Below, piece after piece: positions 8,262 to 16,354 of a stretch of 41,871 bases of DNA (positions are counted from its first letter, which is position 1; the number at the start of each line of letters is the position of its first letter). The stretch is from Syntrophaceae bacterium. Lineage in GTDB: Bacteria; Desulfobacterota; Syntrophia; Syntrophales; UBA2185. The position numbers and the translations under genes are program-made. Below the pieces are notes generated by a model. That model was not told where the DNA came from. It saw nothing but the letters and a program-made list of their open reading frames with translations, and ran no database searches. The stretch spans positions 33,029 through 74,899 of the forward strand of contig PMBI01000042.1 of assembly GCA_003153775.1 (NCBI GenBank), read 5' to 3'.

Positions 8262-8900
8262 ATGTTATACGAGGATGCGCGAAAGGCACTACTTAAATGC
8301 GTCTTGAGGCTTTGCCAAAAAGGCCTTGTTCAGTTTAATTCGGGCAATATCAGCGTCCGCGTATCAGAGGAGCATCTTGTCATCACACCGACGGGGATAT
8401 CCTATGATGAAATGTCGGAAGAAGATCTGGTGGTAATTGACCTCAATGGCAGCCTGGTTGAGGGAAAACACAAACCCTCATCCGAAACGCCAATGCACGC
8501 AACTATATATAAGAATATACATGACGTGAAGGCAGTTGCGCATACTCACTCGCCTTATGCGCTCGCTTTTGCCACAGTCGGAAAAAGCATTCCTGTCATC
8601 AGCACCGAAGGACTGGCTGTGCGCGGGCCCATACCGGTTGCCGATTATGCGTGTCCCGGCACGGCGGCACAAGGCTGGGCGGCGATTAAGGCCATGAAGG
8701 GACCGCCCCCTGTGATGGGAACATTGCTCAAGAACCACGGCGTCCTCGTCACAGGAGGAAACCTGTCCCACGCATATTCCATAGCCTGCCGCATCGAAAT
8801 GGCGGCAAAGGTTTTTTTTCTGGCCCTGCAGATAGGAGAACCCGATATCCTTACGGACGACCAGATCAAGGAGATCAGAAGCGTATATTTAAGAAAATAG
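8262..8900 (+). CDS. Class II aldolase/adducin-family sugar-phosphate aldolase
   Basis: A 212-residue zinc-dependent class II aldolase of the fuculose-phosphate aldolase/AraD/MtnB superfamily. Visible residues are GLVQFNSGNISVR near the N-terminus, the acidic catalytic position in SSETPMH, the zinc histidines in AHTHSPYA, and NHGVLVTG towards the C-terminus. Directly after an MtnA-like isomerase it could cleave 5-deoxyribulose- or 5-methylthioribulose-1-phosphate to dihydroxyacetone phosphate and an aldehyde (Ald2-type shunt). MtnB dehydratase belongs to the same superfamily and is the alternative. No mtnC, mtnE or oxygen-requiring mtnD is seen nearby, so I favour the aldolase. The start ATG 8262 has GGAGAGG about 8 nt upstream. 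Confidence 0.8.
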   Translation: MLYEDARKALLKCVLRLCQKGLVQFNSGNISVRVSEEHLVITPTGISYDEMSEEDLVVIDLNGSLVEGKHKPSSETPMHATIYKNIHDVKAVAHTHSPYALAFATVGKSIPVISTEGLAVRGPIPVADYACPGTAAQGWAAIKAMKGPPPVMGTLLKNHGVLVTGGNLSHAYSIACRIEMAAKVFFLALQIGEPDILTDDQIKEIRSVYLRK

Positions 8901-8936
8901 GTGAAGCTGTCCCTATTCATCGCGAGGTTGGCACCC

Positions 8937-9767
8937 ATGATAGATTTCTTTAAAATGAGCGGCAGCGGCAACGATTTTATCCTGATCGATAACAGGGAGC
9001 AATCCCTGGCCGTCGGAAACATCGCACAATTCGTGAGAGCCGTCTGCGAACGTAAGGTATCGGTGGGCGCAGACGGGTTGATCATTATCGAAGATTCGGA
9101 GCGCGCTGATTTCCGGTGGCGGTTTTTCAATGCCGACGGGAGTGAAGTGGATATGTGCGGAAACGGAGGGAGGTGTGCCGCCCGTTTCGCCTGTATTAAA
9201 GGGATCGCAAAGGAAAAAATGTCCTTCGAGACCGGAGCAGGCATCATCGACGCCGAGGTCAAAGGAGATGTAGTAAAACTGAGATTAACAGACCCGCAGG
9301 CCATGAAGGCCAACATATCAGTTATGATCGACGGGAAACCGCTTGAAGTCAGCTTCATCAACACGGGCGTACCCCATGCCGTTTGTTTCGTCCAAGGTCT
9401 CGACAGGTATGATGTATTTAACACGGGCCGGAAGATTCGCCGCCACAGGGAATTCCAGCCTGAGGGCACGAACGCGAATTTCATGGAAGTGATAGACAGG
9501 CACACTATCAGAATCAGGACGTATGAGAGAGGCGTAGAAGACGAAACCTTAGCCTGCGGCACCGGCGCCGTGGCATCTGCCCTGATATCGTCCTCGCAGG
9601 GACTGGTGGAATCGCCGGTTGATGCGAGGGTGAAAAGCGGAGAGACATTGAAGATATATTTCCACAAAAAGGACCGGGCTTTTCAGGATATTTATCTTGA
9701 AGGAAAAGCCAATGTGGTTTATGAAGGGCGCATCTGGGACGAGGCTTACAAGCGCCCTCAGACTTAG
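8937..9767 (+). CDS. dapF: Diaminopimelate epimerase
   Basis: A 276-residue DapF, which interconverts LL- and meso-diaminopimelate for lysine and peptidoglycan. The N-terminal FFKMSGSGNDFILID block is typical. The two catalytic cysteines are in MCGNGGRC and ACGTGAVA, and the substrate loop EGTNANFMEV is present. ATG 8937 is chosen over an earlier in-frame GTG (8901) because it begins the conserved MIDFFKMSG block and has GAGG 9 nt upstream. The next gene, dapL, supplies its substrate, so the two form a functional unit. Confidence 0.95.
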   Translation: MIDFFKMSGSGNDFILIDNREQSLAVGNIAQFVRAVCERKVSVGADGLIIIEDSERADFRWRFFNADGSEVDMCGNGGRCAARFACIKGIAKEKMSFETGAGIIDAEVKGDVVKLRLTDPQAMKANISVMIDGKPLEVSFINTGVPHAVCFVQGLDRYDVFNTGRKIRRHREFQPEGTNANFMEVIDRHTIRIRTYERGVEDETLACGTGAVASALISSSQGLVESPVDARVKSGETLKIYFHKKDRAFQDIYLEGKANVVYEGRIWDEAYKRPQT

Positions 9768-9793
9768 ACAGAAAAAACCGGAGGTGTTTTGTT

Positions 9794-10960
9794 TTGCAGA
9801 TTGCCGACCGACTGAAAAAGATTCCGCCTTACCTCTTTGTGGAGCTGAGAAAAAAAATCAACAAGGCGAAGGCTGAGGGCATTGACGTCATCAGTCTCGC
9901 CATCGGAGATCCCGTGGAACCAACGCCGGATTCGATCATCGATGAACTCTGCAGGAGAGCGCGGGACCCGGAAAATCACCGGTACCCTACGGATGAGGAA
10001 AGAGGCATGCTCGCTTTCCGGCAGGAGATTGCCCGGTGGTACAACACGAGATACGGGGTATCTCTCGATCCGGGAATGGAAATCCTTGGTCTCATCGGCT
10101 CTAAAGAAGGCTGCCATCACTTCGTTCTGGGCTGCATAAATCCCGGCGATACCGTGCTGATGACGGATCCTGGATATCCGGCCTACCGTGCCAGCATCCT
10201 GATGGGCGGCGGCGTTCCCTACAACGTGCCGATTCTGGCGGAGAACAGATATCTCCCCGTATTCGAAGACATCCCGACGGATGTCGCAAAGAAGGCGCGG
10301 GGGATATTCCTCAACTACCCCAATAATCCCACCGGCGCCTGCGCAACCAGGGAGTTCTTCGATCGCCTGGTGGAATTTGCCAGGCAGTTTGACATTGCCG
10401 TCTGCTATGACAATCCCTACGGTGAAATCCTCTTTGGCGGACAGGAACGCCTGAGTTTTCTCATGGCCGGCGGGGCCAAGGACGTGGGCGTTGAGTTAAA
10501 TTCCCTTTCCAAACTCTTTAATATGACTGGCTGGCGGATCGGAATGGCCGCAGGTAACGTCGACATCATTTCCGCCATGAGCAAGGTTAAAGAAAATACC
10601 GATTCCGGCATCTTTAATCCTATCCAGTATGCGGGTCTCCATGCACTGAAACATGAAGCAAAGAATATTGACCACATGCTCAATATCTACGGACGGCGAC
10701 GTGAACTGGTGCTCGAAACACTGAGGCGCATCGGGATAGTCTTTGATGCCCCCAAAGGAACATTCTACTTATGGGTGCCCGTGCCCCGGGGTATGAAATC
10801 CCTCGAATTTACAAACCTCCTCTTTGATAAGGCGGCGATCGTCGTTGCGGCGGGCACGGCATATGGCCAGTACGGTGAAGGTTATATCAGGATAGCCCTT
10901 ACCGTGCCGGATGCGAGGCTCAAGGAGGCGATGGAGCGGATCGAAAAGGCGTTGTCCTGA
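9794..10960 (+). CDS. dapL: LL-diaminopimelate aminotransferase
   Basis: A 388-residue fold-type I PLP aminotransferase. The PLP lysine is in NSLSKLFNMTGWRIG; other family blocks are GDPVEPTP, YPTDEERG, FLNYPNNPTGA and the C-terminal GEGYIRIALT. DapL converts tetrahydrodipicolinate and glutamate directly to LL-diaminopimelate, bypassing the acylated intermediates of the DapC/DapE route. It is common in Desulfobacterota, Chloroflexi and methanogens. The start is TTG 9794, set by GGAGGTG at 9780-9786. Adjacency to dapF supports DapL over a general alanine/aspartate aminotransferase. Confidence 0.9.
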   Translation: MQIADRLKKIPPYLFVELRKKINKAKAEGIDVISLAIGDPVEPTPDSIIDELCRRARDPENHRYPTDEERGMLAFRQEIARWYNTRYGVSLDPGMEILGLIGSKEGCHHFVLGCINPGDTVLMTDPGYPAYRASILMGGGVPYNVPILAENRYLPVFEDIPTDVAKKARGIFLNYPNNPTGACATREFFDRLVEFARQFDIAVCYDNPYGEILFGGQERLSFLMAGGAKDVGVELNSLSKLFNMTGWRIGMAAGNVDIISAMSKVKENTDSGIFNPIQYAGLHALKHEAKNIDHMLNIYGRRRELVLETLRRIGIVFDAPKGTFYLWVPVPRGMKSLEFTNLLFDKAAIVVAAGTAYGQYGEGYIRIALTVPDARLKEAMERIEKALS

Positions 10961-11057
10961 TATGGCCTGAACTCTTTCTTCATACAATTTTCCGGGTTGT
11001 CTGTTAGTTAACTATCAAGCGCGTCAAAGATTCCCCTTCGGTACATGACTCTTGCCG

Positions 11058-12170
11058 TCAAAAATGTCTCGCGACGAATTTCCTTATGATCCTTCCGGGA
11101 CATGTCTCCCTCGCATGGAGGGCGCCATAGGGACAAACCTCAATGCAGCAGAAGCAGCGGATGCACCGGTCATAATCAAAGGAGAGCGTCTTTTCACGCA
11201 AAGATATCGCCCCCGCAGGACAGATTTTCCGGCACTCCGCGCACAATTGGCAGTTCACGTTATCGGAAACTGGCCTCTGGAGAAGGTGCCTTCTGATAAA
11301 TCCGTGAAACCTTCGCGGCCCGTACATGAGCGGGCTGATAAGGGGAAGCCTGAAATCGCGAACCATCGGGAGGTCGCCATCAATCTCGATATCAGCTTCC
11401 ATGATGCCCATATCTCTTGCAACCCTCAGAGTCGGCAGTCTATCCGCGTCCAACCCCAGCATCCTGCAAACCGTGCCGTCTACGGCAAAGGCGTCACGGC
11501 TGCCCAGCAAGACGCCCAGCTCTCGCGGCCTGCCGCCTTTCCCCGGACCTTCGCCTTCCATAGCCAGAATCCCATCGAGAATTGTAAATGATGGCCTGAT
11601 TCTCTGATAAATGAGGACGAGGAGCTTTGCAAACATGGTGCGGTTGATGCCTGTCCGCATGTGCCACTCCGCTTTTCTGTAACCGACAATGCAGCCGAAC
11701 ATGTTCTTCACGCCGAGGGTCAGCAGCATCTGACTGTGCGTCTTGAGTTTGGGAAGGTTGATAATCAAGTCTGCGTTAAGGGCGTCCTCGGCCATCTCAA
11801 TTTGATTAAACGGTTCGCCGATATCGGTTCTCAGGAAGTTTTCAAATGCCCTGCAGGTGACGTCAAGCCCCGCAAGCGCACCCCTTATGCCGCTATCCTT
11901 CATTATTTTTTCAAAAGAACCTATGGCGGGGCTATCCGAAACCTGCGGGCGGGCGCCCTTTTGCAGGACATACTCTACTGCAACTTTGACAATCGTGGGA
12001 TGTGTCAGCACAGCATCCCCCGGCGACGCCGGTGAGAGCAGGTTCGGTTTGATGAGGACACGGTTACCCCTTCCGATCAGTCCACCTCCGATTGCGTCCA
12101 TGATCTCGAAGAACAGGGCTTTGACCACGTCATAATCATAGGTGGATTTTCTCAGTATTACTTTCGTCAC
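11058..12170 (-). CDS. DUF362 protein with C-terminal 2[4Fe-4S] ferredoxin domain
   Basis: A 370-residue protein with an N-terminal DUF362 domain (motifs VLIKPNLLSP, INLPKLKTHSQ and GVKNMFGCIVGYRKAEWH) and, in about the last 75 residues, two ferredoxin motifs, CQLCAECRKICP and CIRCFCCIEVCP. DUF362 proteins are widespread in anaerobes and are thought to have redox roles, but their reactions are largely undefined. I assign no function. The start is GTG 12170 with only a weak upstream GAGAAG. It stands alone on the minus strand, convergent with dapL and divergent from the YkuD gene. Confidence 0.85.
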   Translation of the reverse strand: MTKVILRKSTYDYDVVKALFFEIMDAIGGGLIGRGNRVLIKPNLLSPASPGDAVLTHPTIVKVAVEYVLQKGARPQVSDSPAIGSFEKIMKDSGIRGALAGLDVTCRAFENFLRTDIGEPFNQIEMAEDALNADLIINLPKLKTHSQMLLTLGVKNMFGCIVGYRKAEWHMRTGINRTMFAKLLVLIYQRIRPSFTILDGILAMEGEGPGKGGRPRELGVLLGSRDAFAVDGTVCRMLGLDADRLPTLRVARDMGIMEADIEIDGDLPMVRDFRLPLISPLMYGPRRFHGFIRRHLLQRPVSDNVNCQLCAECRKICPAGAISLREKTLSFDYDRCIRCFCCIEVCPYGALHARETCPGRIIRKFVARHF

Positions 12171-12282
12171 GGGTGTGATGGCTTCTCACTCCTTGTTCTT
12201 CGTGTTGCATTCATTTCTTGACAAAAATGAAATTTCAAGTAAAAGCTTCATGCCATTGAGAGGATTGAAGATCAAAATTATG

Positions 12283-12311
12283 TTGTGGTTAACCCGTATG
12301 TCGGATATAAT
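12283..12311 (+). promoter_or_regulatory. Sigma-70-type promoter of the YkuD-M99 pair
   Basis: TTGTGG (12283-12288), 17 bp, then a perfect TATAAT (12306-12311). The predicted start near 12318 leaves a short leader of about 23 nt before ATG 12341. Confidence 0.6.
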
Positions 12312-12340
12312 CAACACCATAATTTTTGACTAAATCATAT

Positions 12341-13561
12341 ATGAAAGATTTCCATATTAATAGATATTCATCGGGACCTGTTTATTTAAAGGTCGGCGTC
12401 GTCGTAATCGTACTCTTGCTTCTTTCAAACCTGCTTTTAATATACCTGTTTGTCAAAGAAAGAAGTAACAATAAGAATCTCATCGGTCTTGTCGATAGAG
12501 CAGGCAAGGACTTTAATCAAATCCATGAATCATTGAAGCAGAAGGATATGCAAAAGGCCTTCCGGTATCTGACGGAGGCGCAAAAACAGGTGGTGGCGAT
12601 GCTGCCGCCCGCGCCCGTGCCGGCAGAAAAGGCGGTGACGGAGACAAAAGAGCAGCCGCCCGCGCAGCCGACACAGACTAAAGCAGCGGTCACGACTGTC
12701 GCAAGTACACCCGTCTCTCCCCAGGATGCGCCCTATACCTTTGTCTTTGCCGATACGGGCGAATACCTTCTCATCTGTGAAAAAGATACAAAAATTCTCT
12801 ACATCTTCCGTTTTTCAGACGGCAGGTTCTCCCTCGTAAAGCAGTACCCGTGTGTCATCGGGGCGAATAATCATGGAAAGATGAGGGAAGGAGACTTTGC
12901 AACTCCCGAAGGGGTTTACTTCTTCTTAAGATTTACACCGGGCAAGTCACTCGCCGAAAACTATGGTTATGGGGCCTTTGTTTTAAATTATCCAAATTTC
13001 CTCGACCGGAAGGAAAGAAAAGACGGCGGAGGCATCTGGCTGCACGGCCACAGCGCGGGCAAAGTATTGGGAGCGGATGTACCGGATACAAAAGGCTGCA
13101 TCGTTGTGAGCAATGATGCATTGAGAGAAATGAGCGGTTACCTGAAGGCGAACGGTACTCCCATCGCAATTGTCAACAAGCTCCAGTTTACGAAACTTGA
13201 AAGTCAGAAGGAATCGGCAAAGGAACTGAGGAACTTTATCAATTCCTGGAGGCTCTCTTGGGAGAGCATCAATACGAAAAAATATTTGAGCTTCTATTCC
13301 CCGACATTTGTTAACAGCGAGGGGATGAGCTATAACGCCTTCAAGCATCATAAGGAAAAGACCAACAAGAGCAAGAAATTCATTCGCGTAAAAGTTGACA
13401 ATCTCGCGATCCTTATGCCACCGGAATATGGGGGTAATGTCGCAGTCGCAAGATTTCAGCAAAGATACGCTTCCAACAATTTCAAGAGCGACAGCAAGAA
13501 AATATTCTACCTGAAAAAAGGGCAAGCCGGATGGCAAATCATAGGCGAATCTTCATATTAA
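12341..13561 (+). CDS. YkuD-family peptidoglycan carboxypeptidase/transpeptidase, Pgp2/Csd6-like
   Basis: About 406 residues. In order: an N-terminal membrane anchor (residues about 15-38, very hydrophobic); a Pro/Gln/Thr-rich linker; a YkuD domain with the catalytic His in IWLHGHSAG and the Cys in DTKGCIVVSND; and a C-terminal domain of about 115 residues (LRNFINSWRLSWESIN to the end) that looks NTF2-like. YkuD plus NTF2-like is the arrangement of Campylobacter Pgp2 and Helicobacter Csd6, which trim peptidoglycan tetrapeptides (LD-carboxypeptidase) and set helical cell shape. An ordinary L,D-transpeptidase is the alternative. It overlaps the next gene by 31 bp. ATG 12341 has no clear ribosome binding site; a TTG at 12326 is in frame. 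Confidence 0.82.
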   Translation: MKDFHINRYSSGPVYLKVGVVVIVLLLLSNLLLIYLFVKERSNNKNLIGLVDRAGKDFNQIHESLKQKDMQKAFRYLTEAQKQVVAMLPPAPVPAEKAVTETKEQPPAQPTQTKAAVTTVASTPVSPQDAPYTFVFADTGEYLLICEKDTKILYIFRFSDGRFSLVKQYPCVIGANNHGKMREGDFATPEGVYFFLRFTPGKSLAENYGYGAFVLNYPNFLDRKERKDGGGIWLHGHSAGKVLGADVPDTKGCIVVSNDALREMSGYLKANGTPIAIVNKLQFTKLESQKESAKELRNFINSWRLSWESINTKKYLSFYSPTFVNSEGMSYNAFKHHKEKTNKSKKFIRVKVDNLAILMPPEYGGNVAVARFQQRYASNNFKSDSKKIFYLKKGQAGWQIIGESSY

Positions 13562-14454
13562 TATGCATCACAATTGTCTGTTTTTTTATTGCAACCAATT
13601 CTCTTACAGTTAAGCGGGATGTTTCAGCGAAGCCGGAAAAACCCTCTTGTCAGCTGCAGAAGTTTTTTGCCGGCACAAACCAGGAGGTGGCCGTATATTT
13701 TATTTCCGGAGAAGAGAAAGGCCCCACCCTGCTTATCATCGCCGGAATCCACGGCGATGAATCCGGCGGTTATCTGACGGCAGAAAGATATACAGACATC
13801 AAGGTAAAGAAAGGGACACTGATTGTAGTGCCGCGTCTGAACTTACCCGCCGTAGTGAAGGGAAAGCGGCAGGGTCTGAGCGGCGACATGAATCGCCTTT
13901 TTCACCTCCCTGAAGACACCCATTCCACTCAGGATACGAAAGTTGTGAACCTCGCCAAGTCGCTTATAAAACGCGCCGACTATGTCCTTAATCTCCATCA
14001 AGGTGAAGGGTTCTATTCCCCCAAGTGGATTTCCCACAAGAGAAATCCTTCCAGATGGGGGCAGTGCAACGTCATCGACGCTCCCATCTTCGATCTGCCT
14101 AATGGAGATAAACTTGAACTCGCGAGCTTTGCCAAGAGGATAGCATCCAGTTCGAATTCCAAAATCAAAGATAAAAAATATCATTTTCAGGTCAACAACA
14201 CCAACACGGCGAGCAATAAATCCGTTCACAAGGAGCAGAGAAGATCGCTCACATACTATGCCCTTTATCAGCAGCACAAAACGTCCTTGGCGCTGGAATC
14301 AACGAAGAACTGCACAGTGCCTCAGGCCGTCGGATTTTTAACAATCGCCGTCAATTCAGTGATCGACGCGGTGGGGATTCGAGCAGAGAATCTTCCTTCC
14401 GCAGATCCTGTCAAGATCAGCAAAGAGTTTGCCGGCAGAAAAATTAAAACGTGA
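13531..14454 (+). CDS. M99-type peptidoglycan carboxypeptidase, Pgp1/Csd4-like
   Basis: A 307-residue exported zinc carboxypeptidase. The N-terminus is a signal peptide or anchor (RRIFILICITIVCFFIA). Zinc/catalytic blocks are IAGIHGDESGGYL (His and Glu ligands), GDMNRLFH, and YVLNLHQGEGFY with the third ligand His, followed by RNPSRWGQCNVID. This block order matches my recollection of the M99/Csd4/Pgp1 DL-carboxypeptidases that cut tripeptide to dipeptide stems, rather than succinylglutamate desuccinylases. It begins 31 bp inside the YkuD gene, with AAAAAAGGG about 8 nt upstream of ATG 13531, so the two are likely translationally coupled. Confidence 0.8.
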   Translation: MANHRRIFILICITIVCFFIATNSLTVKRDVSAKPEKPSCQLQKFFAGTNQEVAVYFISGEEKGPTLLIIAGIHGDESGGYLTAERYTDIKVKKGTLIVVPRLNLPAVVKGKRQGLSGDMNRLFHLPEDTHSTQDTKVVNLAKSLIKRADYVLNLHQGEGFYSPKWISHKRNPSRWGQCNVIDAPIFDLPNGDKLELASFAKRIASSSNSKIKDKKYHFQVNNTNTASNKSVHKEQRRSLTYYALYQQHKTSLALESTKNCTVPQAVGFLTIAVNSVIDAVGIRAENLPSADPVKISKEFAGRKIKT

Positions 14455-14560
14455 CATTTCCGCCCATCCCTACCATTGCCAGGCGCGTATTGCTAAGTAC
14501 CTATAATCCGCGTCTGGCTGGAAGGACTCTTTTGAAATTCTCGAGAGTTTCCTTTTGTCA

Positions 14561-14589
14561 TTGACATCTCAATATCTTTATCCTATATT
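14561..14589 (+). promoter_or_regulatory. Sigma-70-type promoter of the GGDEF gene
   Basis: Consensus TTGACA (14561-14566), exactly 17 bp, then TATATT (14584-14589). This leaves a leader of about 140 nt to ATG 14739, in which I recognise no riboswitch. Confidence 0.65.
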
Positions 14590-14738
14590 TATCTCCCGTT
14601 AGGAAAAGAGCGTCAGGCAGTTAATCAGCCTTGCTACACACGTGAGAATATCCTATCTGCTATTTGAGCCCATATCGCCGAAACGGATAATGATAAATCC
14701 AAAAATGATTGAAGATGGCGCGATAAAAGGAACCCTTC

Positions 14739-16094
14739 ATGAAGAATGAGCTGTCTCACGATGAGTTGATGCTTAAGGTCAAGGAACTCGAAAAAATAAT
14801 CTCCGACCATAGGCGGCTTGAAGAGGTTTATCGTTCGGTAGTAGAGTCTACGAGCGATTCCATATATATGGTGGACAAAGAATATCGATATCTCTTCATG
14901 AACAATCAGCACTTGTCCAGGCTTGGTATGCCGGCTGAACAGGTCATAGGTAAACTCTACAGTGAGTTTCACTCTCCCGAGCAGGATAAAATATTTGCAG
15001 AAGCGGTTAACAAGGTGTTTTCAACCGGCAAGTCCATTCAGCACGAGCACAAGAGCCAGAGGGACATGAGATATTTTCTCCGGACGTTCAGTCCTGTAAG
15101 AGATCGCGGCCCCAATGAAGGGATAACATGTGTCGCCATCATTTCCACGGACATAACCGAGCATAAGCTGGCTGAAGAGGCGATCAGGGAAAGCGAGCAA
15201 AAATATAGGACGATTATTGAAAACATTGAAGACGGCTATCACGAGCTTGATTTCTCCGGCAATATCGTTTTCTTTAATGACGCCCTCTTAAGAATGCTGG
15301 GATATTCCCGTGATGAATTTGCAAAGATGAATTACCGAGATATCACTGATGAGGAAACGTCCCGTCAGGTATTGCAGGTCTGCGACGAAGTTTACAAAAC
15401 AGGGAAACCATCCAGAGGCATTGAGATAGAGGTAATGAAGAAAGATGGAACCACGAGGGTGGTTGAGATATCCGTGTCGCTGATCATGGATGCAAGAGGT
15501 CACGAAGCAGGGTTCCGAAATGTAATTCGCGACGTAACTGAACGCAAGAAGTCAGAAGAAACCATCAGACGATTGGCTTATCATGACCCCCTTACGGGAT
15601 TACCCAACCGTCTCTTGTTCACGGACCGTCTTAACATGGCAATAACCAGGGCCAAGCGTAACAAGCAATACCTGGCCGTGATGATGCTCGACCTGGATTA
15701 CTTCAAGGACATCAATGACACACTGGGCCATCACATGGGAGATAAGCTGTTACAAGCTGTGGGCTCTCGTCTGACGGAACTCTTGCGAAAGGGTGACACT
15801 ATAGCCCGCATGGGCGGTGATGAGTTTCTGGTTCTATTGCCGGAAATCACTAATGTGGGAGTTACGACAACGATAGCGCAGAAAATCGTCGAATCGTTCC
15901 AAAGTCCCTTTATAATTGATGATAGTAAACTTCGTATTACGACAAGCATCGGAATTGCAATTTACCCGGACGTTTCGGATGACGTTGAGACCCTCATCAA
16001 GCACGCGGATATTGCAATGTATCGCGCTAAAGGATCTGGACGGAACAACTATCAATTGTTTGCTCCGGAAATGCTCGTTAAAGCCTCGTCGTAA
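14739..16094 (+). CDS. PAS-PAS-GGDEF diguanylate cyclase
   Basis: A 451-residue soluble signalling protein. It has a short N-terminal coiled coil (residues 1-30), PAS domain 1 (about 30-142, ending TDITEHKLAEEAI), PAS domain 2 (about 152-270, ending RDVTERKKSEETI), then a GGDEF domain starting YHDPLTGLPNR. The active-site GGDEF (359-363) is intact, so it should make cyclic-di-GMP from two GTP. The product-inhibition I-site RxxD (Arg350, Asp353) is also present five residues before GGDEF. There is no EAL domain and no membrane segment, so the input signal is cytoplasmic. AAAGGA precedes the ATG. It appears to be monocistronic. Confidence 0.93.
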   Translation: MKNELSHDELMLKVKELEKIISDHRRLEEVYRSVVESTSDSIYMVDKEYRYLFMNNQHLSRLGMPAEQVIGKLYSEFHSPEQDKIFAEAVNKVFSTGKSIQHEHKSQRDMRYFLRTFSPVRDRGPNEGITCVAIISTDITEHKLAEEAIRESEQKYRTIIENIEDGYHELDFSGNIVFFNDALLRMLGYSRDEFAKMNYRDITDEETSRQVLQVCDEVYKTGKPSRGIEIEVMKKDGTTRVVEISVSLIMDARGHEAGFRNVIRDVTERKKSEETIRRLAYHDPLTGLPNRLLFTDRLNMAITRAKRNKQYLAVMMLDLDYFKDINDTLGHHMGDKLLQAVGSRLTELLRKGDTIARMGGDEFLVLLPEITNVGVTTTIAQKIVESFQSPFIIDDSKLRITTSIGIAIYPDVSDDVETLIKHADIAMYRAKGSGRNNYQLFAPEMLVKASS

Positions 16095-16354
16095 CTTTTG
16101 GCTATATTCCGACCATCCCGCAAGAACATCCTTCCGCAGGAAGAAAGATTCTTTGGTCCATTTCTAAGAGTATTTGTTCCTTACGCGGAAGGCTTGGTTT
16201 TACGGGCGAGTCTCTCGCCCTTATCGATGCGAAAGAGTAAAAAATGAGATATCTTTATACCGGGACTGACAAGGTTCATACAACTTCCGGAATCTGGATC
16301 TGACGGGAGAGTATCAGCAGAAGAGGAAGAAAAACATTTTGAGGAGCGTTGAAA

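Noticed and set aside
8645-9667. A 340-codon minus-strand open frame
   Set aside because: It lies opposite the class II aldolase and dapF, both with full catalytic motifs, and its own translation shows no domain pattern.
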